Shown: positions 1 through 6,181 of the stretch, in pieces
Layout of the letters: each line of letters begins with the position of its first letter
Position numbering within the stretch: the first letter of the stretch is position 1
Origin: Thermocaproicibacter sp041859875
Lineage (GTDB): Bacteria > Bacillota > Clostridia > Oscillospirales > Acutalibacteraceae
DNA length: 10,857 nt
Direction of reading: 5' to 3'
NCBI GenBank assembly: GCA_041859875.1
Contig: JBFLFY010000042.1
Coordinates: forward strand, 1-10,857
Translations under genes and position numbers: made by a program
The notes under the pieces: model-generated
Told to the model about the DNA's origin: nothing
What the model saw: the letters and a program-made list of their open reading frames with translations, nothing else
The model's database searches: none

Positions 1-453
1 GAGCTGCTGAGCCATACGGTCAGGCTGTTCCGCGCCGCCTCGACGGAGTATCTTCGGCTGTACCCGGGTGTGAAAGAACTGCTGCAGGCGCTGCGGGCGG
101 AGGGGAAAAACCTTTATATTCTTTCAAACGGGCAAAGAGAATTTTCCGTGCCGGAGCTGCGTTACCTCGGAATTTTTGAAAGCTTTCAGGCGCTGTACAG
201 CTCGGCGGATTACGGCGTCTGCAAGCCGGATGTGCAATTTTACAACTGCCTGCTGAAAAAGGAAATGCTGAAGGCGGAAGACTGCCTTTTTGTTGGCAAC
301 GATGATTCTACCGACATTTTGGGCGCAAAGGCGGCGGGAATGGATTCCGTCTATCTTCACAGCAATCAGTCCCGTAAGGTCACGCACACGGAAGCAACCT
401 ATGAAATTTGGGACGGCGATGTCAGCAAAGTCCTGCCGTATGCGTTTCGCTGA
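1..453 (+). CDS. HAD-family hydrolase, 5'-truncated by window edge
   Basis: The frame is open from base 1 to the TGA at 451-453, giving 150 visible residues, so the start and the N-terminal catalytic DxD motif lie outside the window. Visible HAD features are motif II in LYILSNGQ (the Ser after ILS), the motif III lysine in CKPDVQFY, and a motif IV-like FVGNDDSTDILGAKAAGM, the acidic loop that helps hold Mg2+ in this superfamily. The order and spacing fit a haloacid dehalogenase subfamily IA phosphatase of the YjjG or phosphoglycolate-phosphatase kind, a soluble enzyme that removes phosphate from small metabolites. The substrate cannot be told from this part. Asn takes the place of the usual first Asp in GD, which is a common variant with further acids following. 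The gene converges on the restriction endonuclease gene with only 20 bases between them and no clear terminator hairpin. An in-frame GTG at 70 should not be taken as the start, because coding similarity continues upstream of it. Confidence 0.85.
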   Translation, partial: ELLSHTVRLFRAASTEYLRLYPGVKELLQALRAEGKNLYILSNGQREFSVPELRYLGIFESFQALYSSADYGVCKPDVQFYNCLLKKEMLKAEDCLFVGNDDSTDILGAKAAGMDSVYLHSNQSRKVTHTEATYEIWDGDVSKVLPYAFR

Positions 454-473
454 GAAAACAGGAAAGCGGCTGC

Positions 474-1745
474 CTAATTTATTAATTCCATTATCCATGT
501 GATCCAACGAATAATGGTGGAGGCTCTGCGGAAAAAGGTACTGTCCGATCCAACTTGATATAAGTTGGAACTTTTCATGATTTCAATTACTTTGTTTTTG
601 TCAGGTATTTCACCAGTGCGTAAGCAGATTTCGAGAGAATCATGGAAAGCTTTGTGTTTTAAAATCTGCGTGACGATTGCCAGTTGCCGTTCTCGGTAGT
701 CTAAAGACATAATGTGGCGGCCCAATCGGCTAAGCTGAAAAATAATATTTCCGTCCTGTGAATGAAATTTTTCAATTAAGCCAAGGTAGCGGTCGGCATC
801 AGTATAGTAATTTGTCTGACGGGCATTAAACGCGTATTTTTCTGTGATGCTGTTTTTGGTCATTGGATGTTCGGCTAACAGTTCGATAAGATTAATAATG
901 CGTGCCATGCTGTTCGCCTGTGGAAATGAGAGATTGGGTTCCGGCTCGACTGCCACGGCCTTAAAGAGCTGCTCAATATCGCTTTTTGTAATTTCAGTAC
1001 TGATAATATAATCTTTTTGTTTTACCAGCTGCAGGGAATTATAATCCATTAAGGACTTAAATTTATATTCGTACAAATGAAATATCCCGTTTGAAAAAAC
1101 GAGAAAAATCGTTTTAACCGGCTTTGTTACCCGATCTGACCAGGTCCTGTATGGATAATATAACTGCCGGACTAAAAAATCTTCTGAAATATCCCGTTTG
1201 GCTTCAAACAGGGAAAGATATTTTGTGCCTTCATAAGCTGCATCTATCTCAATTTGTGAATTGTGGACGGAAACATTTTCTTTGCCGGTTTGTGAATCAA
1301 TGTCGAAAGAAAAAATTCCCGATCCCATGCGGCCGCTGACCGTTGGCACAATGCTGCTGTCTTCCAAAAAATCCGAAAGGATGCCGCAGGCATTGGCATA
1401 GTTTAGTGCGATTGCTTCGCTTACCAAAAACTTTGGCATTAAGCTTTGAATGTAAGATGGTATTTTTACACGCTGTGTTGGAACATTGGAAGAATCTTCA
1501 AATTGCTGATAAGCATTAAAAGTTGAAATCATATATTCGCTGCGTGAAACAGGCAGTATGGCAAGCCTATTTTCGCTGAATGGCACGGGAAGGTTGACTC
1601 TATGGTCAAATTTTGTCATGAGCCTTGGTTCGCGGAACTCTTTAATCTGGCTTGCAGAGATGAAAAAAAATCCGCTACTCTGAATAGAACGAAGGATCCC
1701 ATATTTTTCAAATAATGCTTGCCATGCAGTATCATTTTGTCCCAT
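474..1745 (-). CDS. Type II restriction endonuclease partner of the adjacent Dam-like methylase
   Basis: This protein of 423 residues probably cuts unmethylated DNA at the site protected by the upstream methyltransferase. A PD-(D/E)xK nuclease core is visible: QIEIDAA at about 164-170 supplies the acidic residue (D168 or E166), and after a short beta strand LSLFEAK gives E181-x-K183, followed by a helix with QLYYPYR. The C-terminal third (about 285-423) looks helical and winged-helix-like and ends in a basic and Trp-rich stretch (STFFRRAST..RWITWIME). The N-terminal segment with FREPRLMTKFDHR resembles uncharacterised restriction enzymes found next to Dam-type methylases; I recall that family only in general terms. 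The ATG at 1743-1745 overlaps the end of the methylase gene by 14 bases and has no good ribosome binding site, so translation is probably coupled to it, which would let methylase appear first. Base composition is AT-rich compared with neighbours. The GATC target is inferred from the methylase, not shown. Confidence 0.78.
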   Translation of the reverse strand: MGQNDTAWQALFEKYGILRSIQSSGFFFISASQIKEFREPRLMTKFDHRVNLPVPFSENRLAILPVSRSEYMISTFNAYQQFEDSSNVPTQRVKIPSYIQSLMPKFLVSEAIALNYANACGILSDFLEDSSIVPTVSGRMGSGIFSFDIDSQTGKENVSVHNSQIEIDAAYEGTKYLSLFEAKRDISEDFLVRQLYYPYRTWSDRVTKPVKTIFLVFSNGIFHLYEYKFKSLMDYNSLQLVKQKDYIISTEITKSDIEQLFKAVAVEPEPNLSFPQANSMARIINLIELLAEHPMTKNSITEKYAFNARQTNYYTDADRYLGLIEKFHSQDGNIIFQLSRLGRHIMSLDYRERQLAIVTQILKHKAFHDSLEICLRTGEIPDKNKVIEIMKSSNLYQVGSDSTFFRRASTIIRWITWIMELIN

Positions 1746-2574
1746 AGTTCCGAATAATCACTTCCTTCACATTTCCACGCTTTGCGCCGATACAGTTAAT
1801 GGAGCGTTTCGCCTCAACAGGAGTAATATCGTATCCAGTGTATAGGTCCAATATAAATTCCGTGGAAGAATTGGACAACATAAACTTTATTTTTCGGCTC
1901 GTTAAGTCATCGCAGCAGGCTTTTAAGCGCAGCTGCTCATCTTTGCCGAAGCCCCCTTTATTGTAGCCTGTAAAATTGGAAGTGCTTGAAACCGGATCAT
2001 AAGGCGGATCCAGATATACAAAAGAACCTTCTGGCAGGGCTTTTAAAACTTCTTCAAAGTCCATGCAGGAAAACTGAATATCGTTTGCGTTAAAAAAAGC
2101 ACTTACAGCGCGCAGTGTCGGTTCATTAACAATATTAGGATTTTTGTAGCGGCCAAAAGGAGAATTAAACTCTCCAGCTGAATTAACCCGAAACAGCCCA
2201 TTATAGCAGGTCTTATTAAGATAAATAAAGCGGGAAGCCCGCTCGACTGCGGATAAGGACTGGTAAGTATCTTTGTTTCGATCAAGATCCCTGACAAAAT
2301 AGAATTGCTCAGGCGTATTGCGGTATGTTTTTAACGACTCAATAAGCGCGTCAACATCGGTCTTCACAACTTCATAAACAGCTATCAAATCCGGATTAAT
2401 GTCATTTACAATAGCCCTTTGGGGCTGGATTCGAAAAAACAAAGCACCGCCGCCTAAAAAAGGCTCACAGTAATATGAAATCTTTTGAGGCAAAAGGGGA
2501 ACCAATGAGTTTAGTAATTGGCGTTTCCCGCCTACCCATTTAACAATGGGCAGAGCAGACTTAAATCTTTGCAT
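1732..2574 (-). CDS. Dam-family DNA adenine N6-methyltransferase (D12 class)
   Basis: This protein of 280 residues transfers a methyl group from S-adenosylmethionine to adenine in DNA. Motif X, KWVGGKRQLL (12-21), and motif I, EPFLGGGALFF (37-47), form the cofactor site; NDINPDLI (58-64) follows. FIYLNKTCYNGLFRVN (117-131) is the conserved Dam segment before the target recognition part, and the catalytic motif IV is DPPY (189-192) followed by SSTSNFTGY. The order X-I-IV marks the alpha class of Dam and DpnM enzymes, most of which act on GATC. The start chosen is the ATG at 2572-2574, with AGAGG five bases upstream. The frame stays open to 3063 but the residues before this ATG do not look like Dam protein, and most of them fall inside the divergent gene. 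An ATG at 2608-2610 is possible but has a poor ribosome binding site and lies only about 7 bases from the predicted transcript start. The restriction endonuclease gene follows with a 14-base overlap. Confidence 0.93.
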   Translation of the reverse strand: MQRFKSALPIVKWVGGKRQLLNSLVPLLPQKISYYCEPFLGGGALFFRIQPQRAIVNDINPDLIAVYEVVKTDVDALIESLKTYRNTPEQFYFVRDLDRNKDTYQSLSAVERASRFIYLNKTCYNGLFRVNSAGEFNSPFGRYKNPNIVNEPTLRAVSAFFNANDIQFSCMDFEEVLKALPEGSFVYLDPPYDPVSSTSNFTGYNKGGFGKDEQLRLKACCDDLTSRKIKFMLSNSSTEFILDLYTGYDITPVEAKRSINCIGAKRGNVKEVIIRNYGTK

Positions 2575-2623
2575 GATTTCCTCTGCCTTTCTGAAATTTA
2601 TCCTATTCATTACATTATTCCAT

Positions 2624-2632
2624 ATTATCACA
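2624..2632 (-). promoter_or_regulatory. Candidate extended -10 promoter for the restriction-modification pair
   Basis: Read on the minus strand, TGTGATAAT contains a -10 hexamer GATAAT (bases 2629 to 2624) with a TG one base upstream. No good -35 hexamer lies at 16-18 bases (CCTATA is the best seen). A start near 2617 would give a leader of about 43 bases to the methylase ATG at 2574, which has the better ribosome binding site. It lies back to back with the stronger plus-strand promoter at 2674-2702. Confidence 0.35.
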
Positions 2633-2673
2633 GGCGACGCAAATTGTATAGGAAAATCGCATTCTCTCCACGG

Positions 2674-2702
2674 TTTACACCCCTGGTGTGGTATGCTATA
2701 CT
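2674..2702 (+). promoter_or_regulatory. SigA-type promoter for the 2758 membrane protein gene
   Basis: TTTACA (2674-2679) and TATACT (2697-2702) are separated by exactly 17 bases, and TGC just before the -10 hexamer makes it an extended -10 promoter. A start near 2709 gives a leader of about 49 bases that includes the GGAGG ribosome binding site at 2745-2749, eight bases before the ATG at 2758. Confidence 0.8.
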
Positions 2703-2757
2703 GGAAACAGAATTTAGCCGAGGGTGAGGGAAATCTGGGAAGCAGGAGGGACCGCCA

Positions 2758-3567
2758 ATGGCACGCGAAGGATACCTCGTAAATGCAGGGGAAGAAACAA
2801 TTCATGACCCGGAAGCGGAAAAGCGGGCAGAGCAGAAAAACAGCACGCCGCACGGGAAATGGGACAATTTTTGGTATTACCACAAATTTCATGTGCTCAT
2901 AGCGCTTATCGCGGCGGCCGTTGTGGGCTACCTGGTATGGAACACGGCACAGACGGTGACCCCGGACTATACCATCGGCCTGATTACCGAAAAAGGTTAT
3001 CCGCAGCAAGTGCTGGATGGGATGCAGACGGAAATTGCAAAATATGGGCAAGACCTGAACCACGACGGTAAAGTCGTCGTGAGCATCGTGCAGTATTACC
3101 CTGAAATGCCGCAGAATGAAAGCAAAGTTCCTTCTTCCGCAGCCGGCAGTTCCCCAAAGCCTTCCGAATTCCGCGACCCGCAGACTTTAATGGCAAGCCA
3201 GACGAAATTCCTCACGGATTTGAGCGAAGGGACAAGCATGATTTTCATCACCGACAGCAAGTCTTTTGCAGTGCAGGAACAGGCAGAGGGCGGGATGTTT
3301 GCTTACTTTGATGGGACTACGCCGAAGAAGGGCGAGAAAGATTACAGCAAATTGCGTGTTCCGCTTTCTAAATGTCCCAAACTGGCCAATCGGAAGATTA
3401 CTTACCAAACGGACAGCGGTGCCACCGCCACCCAGCGGCTCGGTGGCCTGATGAAGGATGAAAGCATCTCCCTGCGCGTCTACTACGGCTCTTCAGCGGA
3501 GGGAAAAAACAAAAGTTATTTTGAAGCTTCCAAAACACTTTTTCAAAAGCTTATTTCGCAAAAGTAA
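2758..3567 (+). CDS. Single-pass membrane protein of unknown function
   Basis: I do not recognise a named family with known function. The 269-residue protein has a charged cytoplasmic N-terminus (1-44) with KWDNFWYYHKFH just before one membrane segment (about 45-62, VLIALIAAAVVGYLVW), then a long C-terminal domain that should lie outside the membrane, given the positive charges on the N-terminal side. The outer domain begins PDYTIGLITEKGYP and continues QQVLDGMQTEIAKYGQDLNHDGKVVVSIVQY, later MIFITDSKSF, an alternation of beta strands and helices that recalls a periplasmic-binding-protein-like or Rossmann fold. A Ser/Pro-rich linker lies at 122-140. Similar short membrane proteins are common as conserved hypotheticals in Ruminococcaceae, as far as I recall. 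The start is supported by GGAGG at 2745-2749, and the gene has its own promoter and downstream terminator, so it is a single-gene unit. The DLNHDGKVVV stretch looks like one calcium-loop motif but is not a dockerin. Confidence 0.8.
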   Translation: MAREGYLVNAGEETIHDPEAEKRAEQKNSTPHGKWDNFWYYHKFHVLIALIAAAVVGYLVWNTAQTVTPDYTIGLITEKGYPQQVLDGMQTEIAKYGQDLNHDGKVVVSIVQYYPEMPQNESKVPSSAAGSSPKPSEFRDPQTLMASQTKFLTDLSEGTSMIFITDSKSFAVQEQAEGGMFAYFDGTTPKKGEKDYSKLRVPLSKCPKLANRKITYQTDSGATATQRLGGLMKDESISLRVYYGSSAEGKNKSYFEASKTLFQKLISQK

Positions 3568-3590
3568 AAACCGGAAACGGTAAGGCTGTG

Positions 3591-3621
3591 GGCGCACGGA
3601 AAAATTTCCGTGTGCCGTTTT
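3591..3621 (+). terminator. Rho-independent terminator after the 2758 gene
   Basis: An inverted repeat at 3591-3616 (GGCGCACGGAAA, two-base AA centre, TTTCCGTGTGCC) forms a 12-pair stem with one G-U pair, followed by GTTTT at 3617-3621. The stem is strong and the T tract short. It separates this gene from the regulator-kinase-HtrA operon. Apart from the promoter candidates listed separately, nothing else is visible in the gene-free stretch 3568-3878. Confidence 0.65.
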
Positions 3622-3675
3622 GCTGCGCCGCGGGAATTTGGCACCGGGCGGAAGTACGGAAACCTGGATTCGGCT

Positions 3676-3704
3676 TTGCTTTTTATGTGGAAATGCGGTA
3701 AAAT
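3676..3704 (+). promoter_or_regulatory. Distal promoter candidate for the regulator-kinase-htrA operon
   Basis: TTGCTT (3676-3681) and TAAAAT (3699-3704) are spaced by 17 bases, a fair SigA-type match. It would give a leader of about 170 bases before the response regulator. Confidence 0.4.
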
Positions 3705-3787
3705 CAGAGCAAACGCACCCGTGCACACAAGTGCCCGGAAAATTCAGCGTTTTCAAGAGAAGATTTAAAAAATATTCATAACTTGGT

Positions 3788-3817
3788 TTTACAATTCGGT
3801 ATAATTTAACTTAAAAT
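3788..3817 (+). promoter_or_regulatory. Proximal promoter region of the regulator-kinase-htrA operon
   Basis: This AT-rich stretch offers TTTACA (3788-3793) with TAAAAT (3812-3817) at 18 bases, and a perfect TATAAT at 3800-3805 whose best upstream hexamer (TTCATA, 3775-3780) is 19 bases away. One of the two probably acts as the main start. TTAACTTA at 3806-3813 overlaps the promoter and occurs again twice upstream of the chemoreceptor gene, so it might be an operator. Confidence 0.5.
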
Positions 3818-3878
3818 AAATTGGAATGATAATACGGTGCTGAACTTTGAAGGAGTCGGCAAAAGGAGGAAGACGAAG

Positions 3879-4595
3879 ATGGCAAATGCAAAAATCATGG
3901 TCGTTGATGATGACCAGAATATCTGTGAACTGCTGCGGCTGTATCTTGAAAAAGAAGGCTACATGGTTGTTTTGGCAAACGACGGAAAAAAAGCGCTGGA
4001 AGTTTTTGAAAAAGAAAACCCGGACCTGATGCTGCTGGATATTATGCTGCCCGGCCTGGACGGCTGGCAGGTCTGCCGTGAAATACGCAAAAAAAGCCAG
4101 TGCCCTATTATAATGCTTACAGCGAAAGGCGAAGTGTTTGACAAAGTGCTTGGCCTGGAGCTTGGCGCGGATGATTATGTGGTAAAACCGTTTGAAACAA
4201 AAGAAGTGGTGGCGCGCATTAAGGCTGTGCTGCGCCGGATTGGCAAAAATGGGGAAGACCCCGTGAAAGAAGTCAAGTACGACAAACTTTCTATTAACCT
4301 CACAAACTATGAATTGAAAGTCAACGGCAAGCAGATTGACACCCCGCCGAAGGAAATGGAACTTATCTACCACCTTGCCAGCAACCCGAACCGCGTTTTC
4401 ACGCGCGACCAGCTTTTGGATGAGGTGTGGGGCTTTGACTATTACGGCGACAGCCGCACCGTAGACGTCCATGTAAAGCGTCTGCGCGAGAAGCTCGAAG
4501 GCGTTTCCGACCAGTGGACCCTGAAAACCGTTTGGGGTGTGGGCTACAAGTTCGAAGTAAAAGATAAGAAAGGCTCTGCGGAGCCAAGAGGATAA
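3879..4595 (+). CDS. OmpR/PhoB-family response regulator
   Basis: This 238-residue cytoplasmic regulator is the DNA-binding partner of the kinase encoded next. The receiver domain (about 1-120) shows the acidic pocket in VVDDDQN, the phosphate-accepting Asp in LMLLDIMLPG (about residue 53), the switch Thr in IIMLTAKGE and the lysine in VVKPF. A short linker leads to an OmpR-type winged helix (about 140-232) with the recognition-helix signature TRDQLLDEVWGFDYYGDSRTVDVHVKRLREKLE and the closing wing TVWGVGYKF. The start at ATG 3879 is supported by AGGAGGA at 3864-3870, eight bases upstream; a GTG at 3837 in the same frame lacks this support and would add non-homologous residues. The gene is first of three in an apparent operon with the kinase 34 bases on and htrA after that. 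By analogy with CssR and CiaR it may activate htrA and its own operon, which is an inference. Confidence 0.95.
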   Translation: MANAKIMVVDDDQNICELLRLYLEKEGYMVVLANDGKKALEVFEKENPDLMLLDIMLPGLDGWQVCREIRKKSQCPIIMLTAKGEVFDKVLGLELGADDYVVKPFETKEVVARIKAVLRRIGKNGEDPVKEVKYDKLSINLTNYELKVNGKQIDTPPKEMELIYHLASNPNRVFTRDQLLDEVWGFDYYGDSRTVDVHVKRLREKLEGVSDQWTLKTVWGVGYKFEVKDKKGSAEPRG

Positions 4596-4629
4596 GAGAA
4601 TAGGAGCCACCGTCTGAGGTGAAACTGAA

Positions 4630-6162
4630 ATGAGGAAAACCCTCTTTAAAAAATATCTGGGAATTACAACAGCGGTCATTTTCTTAAGCTTTATCATCAT
4701 CAGCGCCGCCATTCTGCTTTTCGTTTCAAACTACTGGAAAACCGAAAAGCGGAATATGCTGCAGCAGAGTGCCGAGAATGTGGCTGCGCTGGCTTCGGAT
4801 TCAGTTATGGAAAGCGGGCCGAACACTTATGCGCTGAATATTGACAGCATGAAGAATTTTGCGCGCATTTTTGCGAGGAACATTGAGTCCGATATTTTCC
4901 TGACGGACACCAAAGGCAGATCCCTGCTGATTGTTTACGGCGGCAGGGGCGGCAGTGTGGACGCCACAAAGCCCGTGGATGAGGAAATCATGAAAAAAGC
5001 CCTGGGCGGACGCTACAGCGCCGAAGGAACGATGAACGGCTTTTACCAGCAGCCTTACTATATTGTAGGGGTTCCTATTACGCTGGAAAGCCCTTTCCAC
5101 GGGAAAACAGTGATAGGCGCCGTATTCGCCGCCTATAATGCGGAAACATTCAACGCATTTCGGTGGACGATTGTCAAGGTGCTGCTTTGGGCGCTGCTGG
5201 CGGCTTTTGCCGTTTCGTTTGCGCTGGTATGGATTTTCACTTACCGGCTTGTGCAGCCCCTGCATAAAATGGCTTTTGCGGCGAAGAGCTTTGGCGAAGG
5301 GAATTTCGCAGTGCGCGTTCCTGTTACGAGCGACGATGAAATCGGCCAGCTTTCGGCAGCGTTCAACAACATGGCAGATTCCCTTGCTGCAAGCGAAACT
5401 TCAAGCCGCAGCTTCATTGCGAATGTTTCGCATGAACTGAAAACGCCAATGACCACCATCGCCGGGTTTATCGATGGGATTCTCGACGGAACGATTCCGC
5501 CGGAGAAAGAAAAGTACTACCTTGGTATTGTTTCGCAGGAAGTCAAGCGCCTTTCGCGCCTTGTGCGGACCATGCTGGACCTTTCCCGCATAGACAGCGG
5601 CGCTCTGAAACTGCGCCCCACGCGCTTTGATTTGACGAACACCATCTGTGTTGCGCTGCTTTCTTTTGAGCAGAAAATCGAAGAAAAGAAAATTGAGGTG
5701 CAGGGCCTTGAAAATGCCGAGAGCCTTTCTGTGGAAGGCGACCCCGATATGCTGCACCAGGTGGTTTACAACTTGATTGACAACGCCGTCAAGTTTACGA
5801 ACGAGGGCGGCTACCTGAAAATTGAGATTGTGCACGGCGCGGGCCGCACCACGGTTGGCATAGAAAACAGCGGGCCGGGTATTGCCCCCGACGAACTGCC
5901 CATGGTTTTTGAGCGGTTCTACAAAACAGACAAATCCCGCAGCCGTGACAAGAACGGCATGGGCTTAGGCCTTTACATTGTGCGCACCATTATCCGGCTG
6001 CACGGCGGCGAAATCACCGCAAGCAGCGAACCGGGGAAATTTACGCGCTTTGAGTTTTGGATTCCAGACAAAGTAGTGGAGAAGCAGCACGGTGAACCGC
6101 AGGCTATGATTGAAACCACAGCCGACACGCCGGCTGACGATGACAAGCCCGAAAAAAGATGA
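4630..6162 (+). CDS. Membrane sensor histidine kinase
   Basis: This 510-residue kinase should sense an envelope signal and phosphorylate the regulator encoded just upstream. It has two membrane segments (about 11-33 and 181-203) enclosing an outer domain of about 145 residues, whose strand-rich pattern (DIFLTDTKGRSLLIVYGG, YYIVGVPI, VIGAVFAAYN) suggests a Cache or PAS-like sensor fold. A HAMP linker follows (about 204-256, PLHKMAFAAKSFGEGNF..DEIGQLSAAFNNM). The dimerisation domain holds the phospho-accepting His268 in FIANVSHELKTPMTTIAGF. The ATPase domain shows the N box VYNLIDNAVKF (Asn381 and Asn385), ENSGPGI (G1 box), the F box VFERFYK and GMGLGLYIV (G2 box). A charged C-terminal tail of about 30 residues follows. 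The start at ATG 4630 has GAGGTG nine bases upstream. The stop lies 19 bases before the htrA start. All catalytic motifs are intact. Confidence 0.95.
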   Translation: MRKTLFKKYLGITTAVIFLSFIIISAAILLFVSNYWKTEKRNMLQQSAENVAALASDSVMESGPNTYALNIDSMKNFARIFARNIESDIFLTDTKGRSLLIVYGGRGGSVDATKPVDEEIMKKALGGRYSAEGTMNGFYQQPYYIVGVPITLESPFHGKTVIGAVFAAYNAETFNAFRWTIVKVLLWALLAAFAVSFALVWIFTYRLVQPLHKMAFAAKSFGEGNFAVRVPVTSDDEIGQLSAAFNNMADSLAASETSSRSFIANVSHELKTPMTTIAGFIDGILDGTIPPEKEKYYLGIVSQEVKRLSRLVRTMLDLSRIDSGALKLRPTRFDLTNTICVALLSFEQKIEEKKIEVQGLENAESLSVEGDPDMLHQVVYNLIDNAVKFTNEGGYLKIEIVHGAGRTTVGIENSGPGIAPDELPMVFERFYKTDKSRSRDKNGMGLGLYIVRTIIRLHGGEITASSEPGKFTRFEFWIPDKVVEKQHGEPQAMIETTADTPADDDKPEKR

Positions 6163-6181
6163 GGGCAGCAGGGAGATTATA

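Noticed and set aside
550..568. Inverted repeat CCAACTT / AAGTTGG near the 3' end of the endonuclease gene as a terminator
   Set aside because: It lies inside the coding sequence about 75 bases before the stop and no T tract follows in the gene's direction.
474..2574. Restriction-modification cassette as part of an insertion sequence or phage
   Set aside because: No transposase, integrase, terminal inverted repeats or target duplications could be seen at its borders.
2575..3063. Open N-terminal extension of the methyltransferase frame to 3063
   Set aside because: The extension runs antisense through the 2758 gene and its promoter, does not look like Dam protein, and the ATG at 2574 has a good ribosome binding site next to the conserved motif X.
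3055..3090. DLNHDGKVVV in the 2758 protein as a dockerin or EF-hand module
   Set aside because: Only one loop is present, without the second repeat and helices of a dockerin, and it lies within a beta-alpha pattern.
3685..3768. Short plus-strand frame (27 codons) in the spacer before the response regulator
   Set aside because: No ribosome binding site and it overlaps a promoter candidate.
3789..4712. 307-residue minus-strand frame opposite the response regulator
   Set aside because: It covers an unmistakable OmpR-type regulator on the plus strand and its own product is low-complexity Phe/His-rich sequence.
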